Positions 17,609 to 27,572 of a stretch of 64,000 nt of DNA are shown here, piece by piece. The translations under genes were made by a program, and so were the position numbers. The DNA is taken from assembly GCA_030268105.1 (NCBI GenBank), contig BSDZ01000116.1:1381001-1445000 (forward strand), read 5' to 3'. Below the pieces are notes generated by a model. It was not told the origin of the DNA and searched no databases. It worked only from the letters and a program-made list of their open reading frames with translations. Position 1 is the stretch's first letter; every line of letters starts with the position of its first letter. This DNA comes from Volvox africanus (Eukaryota; Chlorophyta; Chlorophyceae; Chlamydomonadales; Volvocaceae).

Positions 17609-18864
17609 AGTGCAGGCCCCCTGTGCACAACCTCGTGAATAGCTATGCGGCAGTGTTCGTAAAAATATTTGACAGTCTCAAAAAGCTATAGCAATAGCTG
17701 GTTGCTGTTTATTTATTAAAGGGCATGGCGTTTTTGGACTGACTCCAACACCTGGCGGGAACGCGGGAATGGGGGGAATGCGGGATCGTGATTTGGAGCG
17801 TTGCTAGCTACCGTCCGGCAGATGTTCGTTCCTTCGGTCTAACGACCAACAATGCCATGCTAATGTCATGTGTCCAAGATTCGAAGGTGTCAACAGGTCA
17901 TTTCTCTATAACTTTATTATACAAAATAAAAAATTGTTCAATAGATATACGTCTCGGTTAATACTTTGCAAGATGGTCAGAAATGGTGGCGCTACGGCCG
18001 CCACAGCTTTGGCCTCGATCAAAGATGCTCAGGAGTCCGTATGGCTTAAGCACATCCAATCATGGTGCTACAGCCCTTCAAGCAATCCCGTGTGTCCCGT
18101 CCTTTTCCGGCGCCTGCGATGACCCACCGCGACACATTTTGGTATAACTCAGACTCTCAAAGGTCCCCAGAGCCTTTCAAACAAAGCCTGTAAACTGCGT
18201 GACCGACTAATGTCGTGAGTTGGTCGGAAGAGCACAGGAAACATCTTTTAAGCCCGCGGTGGGCTCTACGCGGAACTGGGCAACGGTTTTACTTAAGGGG
18301 AATGGGCCGAGAGTTACAACACGGCAAAGCAGTCACCACAAGAAAGCCGCAAACAGCTGAACACGAATGAACTGCGATGTCCGACTGACTGCCTGCCCGA
18401 CTCTCAAAGTTAACGCACACCACAAGCAGGAGTCAGTTGACTGACCCCTGCCCAAAACCGATTTCTAGCAAGCCCCAAAATCCACGTTATACCGCACTTT
18501 TTTTTATTTCATACTTTGTCTTTGCCGCAGTTTGTTTTATGTAAATGTAATTGTAATGTGGAATTTTGGAGTTTAGCTTAATTAGCTTTGAACTGCGATA
18601 TCACGTTTTCCGGACTTTCCTTTGTTTGGTCGTTTCTGTATTATGAAGTATTATTAGGTAACTCTTTGGTTGTTGATTACATGACATGCATGATCCTCAG
18701 CTACTTAATTAGCTGTTGCTCTCGGAACAAAGCCATTTTTGCCATTTCTGTTACAATTGCACTGTGCTAATAAAGGCCTAGGTCAAGAACCGAAGGCCTG
18801 ACGAACCAAGGAAAGAAACCAGCAACACTACGGGCGACGCGACAAGGGATGGGCGGGCGGGTGC
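17609..18864. other. Intergenic, no gene recognised
   Basis: This stretch should include the promoter of the glycosyltransferase (minus strand). The right half, about 18190-18860, differs in composition and directly precedes the retroelement repeat. It may hold the element's 3' tail, but no second repeat copy was found to prove that. Confidence 0.4.
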
Positions 18865-19012
18865 GTGCTGAACAACAAAAACAAGATAACAGGAAAGATC
18901 ACGCACGCGAATAAATACAGCCCTGAGGACACGGGCTGAGGTAAGGGCTTAGTTTAAATGCCTTACCTAGGCCTTACGCCTAACTAACCCGGCTTCCTAA
19001 CGCAAGCCCGCA
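18865..19012 (-). repeat. Left direct repeat of the retroelement
   Basis: This 148-bp repeat matches 24119-24267 in the same orientation with few differences. Shared landmarks include GTGCTGAACAACAAAAACAA, AATAAATACAGCCCTGAGG, and CCTAGGCCTTAC near the end. It starts about 47 bp past the recombinase stop codon (on the minus strand). Confidence 0.9.
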
Positions 19013-19058
19013 TTCGTGGTAGCTCTCTGAACAAGAGCCAAAGAAAAGATATCAGCGC

Positions 19059-20210
19059 TTAACGGTTGAAGTACTGAACTCCAAACGGCGCAACCCGGCC
19101 AACCGCTAGAGGGCCAAAAAAAGCTAACGCTTTAGGGCAGGAGCGAACACCTAAGTTAAGGTAATGCTCCCGCAAAGCCGACGAATTAGCACTCCAACCA
19201 CCATAAGCTTCCACAACCTCCATGGGAACACCAGCTGCACGGGCCGCCGAGGCACCACCTCGCCTTAGACTATAATGAGTGTGCACACCCCGAAGGCTCT
19301 GCAAACCAAGCTGACCAAGCACCAGTTCGAGTCAACGCTCTGCCCCTTGAGTAGACTGACGGACAGGCCAAAGACGAGACTGGTCCTGAGCTAAACGCTG
19401 CAACAAGGCAACTCGGAGAAAAGGAGGACCACAAAGAGGAAACTGCAACACTGGGGCACGTTCAGCAGACACTACCCTACCTTTCCAGTAAAGGGCCTTG
19501 TACTGGAAAAGCAGGATACCTCCCAACTCCACCACATGTGCCCAACAAACCGAGAGGAGGCAATCCGGGCGCAGGAACAAACAAAACCCCAAAACAACAA
19601 ATAAAAGCAGCAAGAAAACTGGAGAGCTAACCGAAACTAACGGTAACGCCTCATACAGCACCCAAGCACTCTCCGCACTGAAGGCTAAGACTAAAGAGGA
19701 GGTGGGGGAAAAGGAGACCTGAAGACGCTCCCAACCCTTTCTGAAGGCCACAAGCAAGGTATTGTCTCCCGCACAAGGCTTAGGATAACCCAGAAGGTCG
19801 TGAATTGTGTTAACAGCACTGAAGTATGGCTGTGCAGTACGCGCCTGGACAGTGCCTTTTGCTGCAAGAAACTGACCCCACAACAAGCCTGCATAGAAGG
19901 ATGCCGGGAGGAACTCCAAGCCTTCCATCACACAAAAATGCACAAAGGCCGCAAAATGAGAACCATAAGACCGCCAAGTACTAGCACCAACCCGAGCCAT
20001 CACGGCCTGCACTATCTGTCGGAGACGGGCCGAATAATCTAACCCTGCAGCTCCCAACTGAAGATGAGAAACCAGCAGGTCCGAAACCACGGGAGGGGCA
20101 GCAACCAAACCCAGGTTAAGGCCATATCTAGGGGCCACCTTAGCAACGGTATGAGCCTCAAGAGAGCGAGCCCACTCTATCACTGCACCCGTACTGCTAC
20201 GACCTGCCAA
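19059..20210 (-). pseudogene. Tyrosine recombinase of the retroelement, one in-frame stop
   Basis: The reading frame runs from 20210 to 19059 (about 383 codons) and is broken only by a TGA at 19334-19332, after which the same frame continues directly. The C-terminal catalytic domain is recognisable: first Arg in CLFLRPDCLL, then H-x-x-R in HYSLRRGGAS, Trp in YGGWSAN, and the nucleophile Tyr in LREHYLNL. This is the integrase-equivalent that inserts the circular cDNA. The stop falls just before the HxxR motif, so an untreated product would lack three catalytic residues. Since the rest is intact, the stop is probably recent. Readthrough is possible but nothing supports it. Confidence 0.87.
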
Positions 20211-20282
20211 CTCGGAGGAGGAAAGAAGGTGCTCGAACCTCCCATCCCAGGAGTGATCCCGGTTTAGTTCGCTTCTTGATAA

Positions 20283-21426
20283 ACCTGTGATCCTGCTCTA
20301 CTATATTGTTAAGGTACTTGTTTTGACGGATTTCTATCTGTTGCGGCTCGTCAAATATTCAGATTATGCCCAGAGGTAAAGAGTTTTTCACGAGGGTAAT
20401 ACGCAAGCAAGTGAAGAGGAGGTTGAACAAATCGTGTTATTAGCAACGACGAAGAGTAAGGGATGAGAAATTATAAAGTAATAGCCATAGCAAATACGAG
20501 TTAAAAGTCCATCTAATATGGATACCAAAATAAGTTATTACCTAGGTAATAACTTATTTTGTTCCCATTTTAGATAAACTTTGCAAAAATTGTTTATTAA
20601 ATAATACACAGTTGTGATACATTTTTTCATGTTGAGTTATAGAGCTTTTGTGTTGTATCCTTAATGCTTTGCTGTAAATCATTAAGAGATAATAATAATA
20701 ATTCATTTATCATTAATAATTACAAATAATTATCAGTTTCACAGTTACATGTTCCCATCTGTTATTCGATTTCTGGATCCCGCACCATCGACGTTACTAA
20801 CCACTTTCCCGAATCATCCGAACCTGTCGGTTAGTCCACGACCTGTATGGACTGGGCCATTTACCGCCTGAATGGTAAATGGTGGAACACCTGGTTCCTG
20901 GTTCACTGATCCTCCGGTTGTAGTGGTGACTTCTGAAGGTCACGCCCGGTTCGAGGCCTTATGGTCTCTCAAGTACGACCTGGTCGGCGATTCTACTTAA
21001 TCGGGCTCTGGCACCACAACCGGTATCTTTTGATACCACCCTTCGTGGGTACTATATACAACATTTTGTTGAAAAAATACACCATAACTCAACACGGTAT
21101 TTTAGAAGAAAGCCAACTGGTGATTCTCATACAGTTTCTTATATTCCTTGCCTTGAATTTTTTACGTATTTTCCTATCATATTCTCATTTCCATGCTACT
21201 AAAATTCTTTGCTGATCACCTCCAGCTTCTAAAGTTTGCTCCAAAATTCCAGGTGACGTAATATGGAGGAAGAGCAAATATATACATGAAAGTCACAATG
21301 TAACCGTACTGCTGTACCATATGGTATTTCCAGCAAAATACCGCAGAGTGGTATTTAATGTATCAGTCGATCAAGTATTACGAGAAGTATGTTTAGAGAT
21401 AGAAAAGAGATATCAGATAAATATTT
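20283..21426. other. AT-rich insertion between RNase H and recombinase
   Basis: Related elements have the recombinase ORF close to or overlapping the RNase H end. Here about 1.1 kb intervenes, far more AT-rich than the element on both sides, with no coding signal matching the element. It holds a perfect 36-bp palindrome and, at 20750-21050, a short less AT-rich patch with a weak open frame. No clear terminal inverted repeats or target duplication were seen, so the type of insertion is unknown. Boundaries are approximate, set by where element coding similarity ends. Confidence 0.55.
20526..20561. repeat. Perfect 36-bp palindrome
   Basis: The 18-bp half beginning CAAAATAAGTTATTACCT is followed without spacer by its exact reverse complement, centred on CCTAGG between 20543 and 20544. 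It could extrude as a cruciform or be the footprint of a foldback element. Confidence 0.97.
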
Positions 21427-23291
21427 TTAGAAATAGAGGAGGAAAACCAGGTCCACTGCTAGCTCCATGAGTTGCTGCCACCAAGGTTGAGCTGTCCAGT
21501 AGGGGACCACCAGGGTAACACATGCCTGCTCTTCTCGGGCCTTCTGCACCACGGCCATCAAAAAGTCCAGGGGTCCAGGGGGGGGCAACCGTAAGCGTTG
21601 TGCCCAGTCCAGGATTGTAAAAGTTCCCCCATGCACCCGATGAACCCGGGCAATGATGCCGTGAGAAGAAGCAAGGCAGCTGCGTTTTGATATGGGAGGC
21701 AAATAAGTCCACATCATGCGGACCAAAACGGTTCTCAATAAGATGAAAAAGGTGAGGGTGCAAACGATAATCATCCCGATCTATCCAACGAGAAGCTGCA
21801 TCCGCTTCATTCTCAGCACTAGCTACCCGTTCTACCTGGAGGATAATGCTATGTTCCTGCAGGAAACTCCATAAACACCTCATCTCCTCATGCAAACACG
21901 GGGACCTAGAAGACAGACGTCCCAAAACTGCCTGCGTGCAAGTGTGATCCTCCCTGATAAGCACAACCCGCTGGGTGACATATGGAAGGAACGACTCCAA
22001 GGCATGACGAACAGCACGCAGCTCTTTCCAATTAATATGCGCCAGGTAGTCATTAGAGGACCAATAACCTTGAGCTATCCGACCATGCAGTGTTGCACCC
22101 CAGGAGTGACGGGATGCATCAACGGACAAGTCCACCGCGGCAGGCCCTATGTGAATGGCGGCAGAGCAATGACGCGTTGGGATGTCAGCCCACCAATCAA
22201 GATCCCGAAGGGAACCACGTGATAGACGAATACGGTCTGACCAACCTACAGGTTGCATGATATCATCATAGAAGTTGCGAAGAAAAAGCGGGGCTGGGGT
22301 AAGAGCCAGCTTAACACTCTGGGCAAAACCACAAAATTTTGCCAATTCACGCTTCTGGAGCAACCGACGATTTTTCTTAGCCGTGACCCTCAAGCCAACC
22401 GCCAGCCATCGGAGCTTGGAAGTTTCTCCTTGGGCACCTCAAACAAGCCAGATGCCGTATTGACAGTGATGCCTAGATGATAAACTGCCTGCGAAGGCTC
22501 CCACTGACATTTTGTTGGGTGACATGACAATCCTAAAACCTCAATAGTCTCCCGCACCCACCGTGCTCCACCCACCGTGCTCCTGCTCCTTGGAAGAAAG
22601 TCGTGCAGCTAGGGTAGAACCCGAGCTCCAAGACAGGCTGGTCGTCCACTGCCACATGTTGGGAAAAACTGATGCGGCGGCATGGGAGGTGTAACCCAAC
22701 ATTCCTTGCCACCGACCGCTGCAATAGCATCCCTCCAGAACAAACTACATTCTGCATAATCTTCGTGAACCAGTAAGGACTATTCAACCAACCCATGGGT
22801 AGGGCATTCATCTCATACAGTGTGCCACAGAAGCGGAAGGTAAAGAAACGTCGATCCACTGGACGGATGGGGATATGATAAAAGGCATCAGCTAAATCCA
22901 CCTTGATCATCCACGAATTCTGAATGCCCATACGACGTAGGGTACGGAGGGATTCATAACGGCACTTATAAGCCGTCTGAGCAATGTTCATCCGCTTAAG
23001 GTTGACAACAAGGCGCCAGGAAGCACTACCCTGTTTAGGCACACAAAAGGCATTAACGATATGCTCAAACGTCCGTGAGGGGTCCACACGGGAGATGGCC
23101 CCAAGAGCAATGAGGCGGGGTTCTTCTACATCCTGCCACCACAATTGCTGTATCTCCAAGACTGGAAAACTCGGGAGATCAAAGGCAGGGGGCGGACAAC
23201 CATTACGAAACTCCACTGGAACCCCCTGCTTCAGCACATGCAGGTTGGTGTAGAGCCACAAGGCCGTCGCTACCACACGAAGAAAACTCAA
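21427..23291 (-). pseudogene. Reverse transcriptase-RNase H of the retroelement, frameshifted
   Basis: Reverse transcriptase blocks are clear: WRLVVNLKRMN, then KVDLADAFYHIPI (first catalytic Asp), NALPMGWLNSPY, and VAVDD at the place of the usual YxDD. RNase H follows with DLSVDASRHSWGA, INWKELRAV and REDHT, then FGPHDVDLFAS and a C-terminal block PYWTAQPWW typical of DIRS-like polyproteins. The frame changes three times. The first shift is at a 14-bp tandem duplication (22557-22584). The second is near 22393. The third lies between about 21670 and 21600, because the PYWTAQPWW block is in another frame than RNase H. The Tyr-to-Val change in the active-site box could be ancestral or damage. 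Confidence 0.87.
22557..22584. repeat. 14-bp tandem duplication that shifts the RT frame
   Basis: CCCACCGTGCTCCA is followed at once by CCCACCGTGCTCCT. Removing one copy restores a continuous reading frame into the block RETIEVLGLSCHPTKCQW. Confidence 0.92.
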
Positions 23292-23379
23292 TTATGCAAT
23301 TTATGCGGGCAGACATCAGCTCCCGGAGCCAATTGACAATATAATGCAAGTTGCGATGGGTATTAGAAACCACTGCCAA

Positions 23380-24108
23380 TCAACTCTGATTCATTCCCAT
23401 ATGGGCAACACTCTTAATCAAAGATTCGAGGCTGGCAGCAGTCAGCTCTGCAATTGATAAAGCTGTCATTAAAATTCTGAACTCGTAAAGCAGTGAGCCT
23501 GTGCGGTCCAGTTGTCCTCGCTGTGCATGCTCTAAATCACACCATTCTGGAAAAGCTTTGTAATTAAGCAGAACGAGATTATTTGCATTAATTCCTCCAG
23601 ATGGAAGGCCAGGAATGATACGTCTAGGGAAAGGGAAGCGTCCCGTTTCTGGTGATTGCTGCGCTCGCAGGTCCTGATAGTAGCGCGACAAGAATTCAAA
23701 GTCCGCCATTCCTGGTTGCCCACCTTGATTTAACTGAGTGGACAACATCTGGACTTGTTGCAATTGAAGGATTAGAGCTGTTTGTTGGTCGGCGACACTT
23801 GGACCCACATGTTGTGTCATCACGACCCCCTGATGATTCAGGAGTGTCGGTCCCACCGGCGTCCCCGGGCGGGAAAAACCTCCAAGCGGGTTGACGTAGG
23901 TCGAGCCACTGACCGGTAATCCTCCGCTGAGGGCCTCCATGGTAAGGGCGCCATTCACGACGCCCACCAGCACCATGACGGTGAGGATCATTGTAGAAAC
24001 AAACGGAGCGATGTAGGAAGACGCTCTACCCGATGGGTCCTGCTGACAAGCTGAAAGCACAGCGGTTTTTAAACAGAAGCGCGCCAAGGGGCGCGGGATC
24101 CGCTTCAT
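23380..24108 (-). CDS. Gag-like ORF of the retroelement (242 aa)
   Basis: This uninterrupted frame starts 11 bp inside the right repeat and precedes the reverse transcriptase, the place where Gag lies in related elements. It has an early hydrophobic stretch (ILTVMVLVGVV), a Gln-rich segment (ILQLQQVQMLSTQLNQ) and a C-terminal mixed helix-like region. There is no zinc knuckle. Assignment as Gag rests on position, not motifs. Since related Gag proteins are longer, it may be truncated. Confidence 0.5.
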   Translation of the reverse strand: MKRIPRPLARFCLKTAVLSACQQDPSGRASSYIAPFVSTMILTVMVLVGVVNGALTMEALSGGLPVSGSTYVNPLGGFSRPGTPVGPTLLNHQGVVMTQHVGPSVADQQTALILQLQQVQMLSTQLNQGGQPGMADFEFLSRYYQDLRAQQSPETGRFPFPRRIIPGLPSGGINANNLVLLNYKAFPEWCDLEHAQRGQLDRTGSLLYEFRILMTALSIAELTAASLESLIKSVAHMGMNQS

Positions 24109-24118
24109 TGTTCAGCGT

Positions 24119-24267
24119 GTGCTGAACAACAAAAACAAGATAATGGGAACGACTACGCACGCGAATAAATACAGCCCTGAGGACACGGGCTGAGGTAAGG
24201 CCTTTAGTTTAAACGCCTTACCTAGGCCTTACACCTAACTAACCCGGCTTCCTAACACAAGGCCGCA
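24119..24267 (-). repeat. Right direct repeat of the retroelement
   Basis: This 149-bp repeat is the partner of 18865-19012 in the same orientation. It differs mainly in the GATAATGGGAACGAC region and a few single bases, so the two copies have diverged only modestly since insertion. Confidence 0.9.
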
Positions 24268-27200
24268 ATAAATTGCGTACATACACATACACACAAATAT
24301 CGGTGATATGTTCTGATTCTGATGTGTCCCCCAGCCCATCCTATGCCCAAACATATCATTCCTTCATCATTCGCTAGACCTTCATAAAAACCCGAAAACC
24401 CCCATCAAACAGATTTCTTCCTCATATGTTGTGTGTTCATCAGAACCAACCCCCCGATGCACACCAAAAGGTGCACCAGCCAAGCACGCATGTTCTTCCA
24501 CCACTATTTTAGTTCAGTAAGATATATTGGTCGCAGCCACTGGTTAGGCGGCCACTTGTTATAGGCACTGGCCGCCTCTCCAGAACCAGGTTTAAGAAGC
24601 CCCCTGCTCATCAACATTCTTACGCTGACAGATCCACGACCGTTAAAAATGTAATTTGCAAAAAACGGTTTTGCAGTTGGGTGCATGGCTTGAGTCCTTT
24701 GTGACGCTGCTGTGGTGCCTGATTGTGCCTTACCTGTGCACCCATCCGTCTCAGCAGCCCAATCCACCATCAATACCCTCAGGAATATAAGTTATTAGAA
24801 CGTGTGTTAAATTAAAACCCCCCACTCCAAATTGAGCCAATATTTGAAACCAAAGCTGAGACCCATGGACGCCCAACCTTTCCCGTGTTCAACCCGACGG
24901 CTCAGTCCTTTCCCAAATGTGTTATGTTTCCCCAAATCTCTGATAAAAGGAGGTGGCGGCTGAGGAAGACGGTGGCAAATGGCAGAGGCCGGAGGCCACC
25001 TCCACGCCACTACTCTTGCCTCCACATCTCCGCCACCTCCATGCCACCGCCTCCTCCAGGCTGCCTCCACTGCGGTGCTGTATCCTCCAACGTTCCACCA
25101 CCCCCACCCGCCGGAAACTGTCAGCAAACTGCCGGTAAATATGCATGTATCGCAAGGCATTGTTGTGCCAGTCCTGCTTCAGTGGTGTAATGGCCATCTA
25201 TATCTTCAATTACTTTCCTTGTCAGCATCCACACAACCAGGGTTATGGTGTCTCTGGTGTTGTCGCACCTCACTCAAATCCTGCTGTTATTGAACACTAC
25301 TGCTGCTCAAGAGCACATGCTGCTGGAGTGCAGGTCCTTGACATCTATCACTAACGACTTCACGTGCCGCTACGCTGTGTTATAGCAAGCAGTGAACCCC
25401 GGCCAGCTAGGATTTGGAAGTGACGTATATGTGTCATGCCTAGACCACACCGAAATGGTCCGTCCTGGTATAACATATACATACCTAGCTGTGAGCCTGT
25501 CATGAGTGGGACATGAAATTTGTTAAACTTGTTAGAACCCATGTTTCTGTATGTAGGCATATGTAAGCATAAGCCTGTACATCTATCTGTGTGGGTTACG
25601 TAAATCATCACGTCGTACGCTTCAGTTTAAAAGGTTTCCATCCTCAAATACAGTTTTCCTTGTGGAAATGATAATGGGAACAACAAGCGTACGAGTTGAT
25701 GATTGTACGAAGACAGATGTTCAGGCTTATGCTTACATACACACAGCCGGGTGATGTACCCCCCTATCCCACACACACACAGCCAGGGTTGGACCCGGTC
25801 AGAAGATGAGTAACACGTGCACGCTGCCATGACACAGTGCGTGATCAACCCCTAGATGGCGAAGGGCACATATATACAGTCGCAAGATGGGAGTTATCCC
25901 CTTATGGGTATAACATATACAGACATGCCTCTCGAGGCCATTCCCTAAGGATCCGAGCTAACGACCGAAGTCGTCAGTTCGGATCTGGGTCGGGGCAAAA
26001 TGGCGTAGGGGGAATGCAGCCGGAATAGCCCGTTTCTACGGAGTTGAGTCCGAGTCCGCCCCCGGCGTTTGAGTGGATTAGATGCATAGCCTGAATGGCG
26101 TATCTGAGACCCGTAACTGGGCTGATGGTGCGGGGTGGTTTGACACCCACCTAAATGCCAGTAGATCCGAAGGGGCTGGCACATGTATAGGGGCCGTAGA
26201 GAGTAAGGATACTCTGCGTAACCAAGAAACAGGTGATCTCTAGCGGCCTCAGACGAAGACGCTGAGGTATGCGTGCCCACTCGGTTATAATTCCGGAGAT
26301 AATACACGCCAGCCCGCAAGGGCGGAGTAACCATAATAATAATAATATAAGACATGCGGACATGCATGCACACACCCTTGTCACTGCCAGGCCAGAAATT
26401 CCTCCCTCTCTCACCTGCCGCATGACGTGTGTGGAAGAACTGCACCCCTCTTTCAACAGCACAGTACACGACAAACCTGTCCGCCTCAAAGAGCTAGACA
26501 TCGTAAATTGAAACTGAAAGTGGAAGAGCCGAACAGTAATGCGCTGGTGACACATCTGAGTTTTGGAGTACTGGTCGATATCAGTGTGCTCATACAATGT
26601 GCTGATACAGTACCGCATCCGGTTTCTATCACGTCGGTCAAGTGTCACATTTTCATGCGTCTGAAGGAGTAGGAGGATTTCCTGAAGGGACTCGAAGAAG
26701 ACGTAAAGTTCTTCCAATCTCCCCCAAGGAGAAGAAACAACATGTTATGAACCATTTTAGGATAAAATGGAGTTGGGGGTAAAATGCCTTTGTGATAACC
26801 ATACATGTAATAGAATCATCTAACAACTGTCAACCAAGAACAAACAACTAATAAGCTTTGAGCCCTGCCGCATGCACGTGGCCTATAGGGGTTACCCCGC
26901 TGCTGCCTCCCCGCCACCACAGCGCTGATGTTATGCTATGATCTGCTACCGGACTTTACGGATGGAAGCTGCAGCCACGTCCTCACAGCAGCAAGGAGAC
27001 TGTTCCGAAAGCTGAACGCTCCCCCTGACCCAGCCAAACACCCCAACCCAATGCACCCCTAATCCCCCAACCCACTCACAGGAAAGCCGTTGCCGTGGGG
27101 CTGTTGCTGCAGCTGGGCCCAGTACCAGGCTACTCCGTCACCCAACTCCATCCAAACCCGCAGCCGGGACAGTTAATGATTAACAGTGCGTCTCATCGTC

Positions 27201-27572
27201 AACAACAGTATCAGCACCAGCACCAGCACCAGCTACCCGCAGGTCTATCTCGTGTGTGCTCGCCTTTTTGCGTTTCCCTTAAAAGCTACATCCCTCCCTC
27301 CCTCCGCCCTTAACCCCCCTCTCCACTCCTAGGTGGCTGGACAGCCCTCATTATCCCAAACCCCACCACTTTCGCCATTTCATTCTAAGAGTCCCCATAT
27401 CGTTATCACGGGATACCCCCCTTCTTAGCGCTATGGCCGTTGTGTCTTCTCGTGCTACGTCTTCTAAACTGTGTTGGCTAAACGCTTTATTTCCTGCACC
27501 ACCATCACCACCACCCTTTTCCTCCTCCTTTTCCTCCAGCTCCTTCTTCGCCGCCCTTCCCAAACTGCTTTG
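24268..27572. other. Intergenic, no convincing gene
   Basis: Several short open frames exist on both strands, including minus-strand frames at 24504-24773 and 26151-26717 and Gly/Pro/His-rich ones near 25.0 kb. None shows a known domain or joins neighbours by consistent splice sites. A foldback lies at 25560-25739 and a CAGCAC repeat near 27.2 kb. The last part should hold the 3' UTR of the phosphate translocator gene. Confidence 0.45.
25560..25739. repeat. Imperfect foldback (inverted repeat)
   Basis: An exact 18-bp inverted repeat (25560-25577 and 25722-25739, containing GTAAGCATAAGCCTG) sits at the outer ends. Matching inner segments (around 25611-25622 and 25685-25696, AAGCGTACGA) extend the arms to about 55-63 bp with mismatches, around a ~62-bp loop. 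The structure resembles a MITE or foldback remnant; no target duplication was identified. Confidence 0.7.

Larger units (their letters stand above)
18865..24267 (-). mobile_element. Tyrosine-recombinase retrotransposon (DIRS order, PAT/Kangaroo type), decayed
   Basis: Read on the minus strand the order is right repeat, Gag-like ORF, reverse transcriptase with RNase H, AT-rich insert, tyrosine recombinase, left repeat. The flanking repeats (24119-24267 and 18865-19012) are direct and highly similar, not inverted. That excludes a simple DIRS1-type end structure and fits the split-direct-repeat group known from Volvox Kangaroo and Chlamydomonas TOC elements. Such elements integrate with a recombinase instead of a DDE integrase and usually make no target duplication. 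The coding part carries at least three frameshifts and one nonsense codon, so this copy should not move by itself. The exact outer ends are uncertain: extra tail repeats expected for this group were not identified. Confidence 0.83.

Noticed and set aside
20750..21215. Possible chromodomain fragment of a Gypsy-type element
   Set aside because: The similarity is limited to a few aromatic and hydrophobic residues (FYLIGLWHHNRYLL) in a weak frame. No integrase or RT neighbour of that type exists.
26151..26717. A 188-residue minus-strand frame with a Leu-rich stretch
   Set aside because: No domain, no neighbours that splice to it, and composition like the surrounding gene-free DNA.
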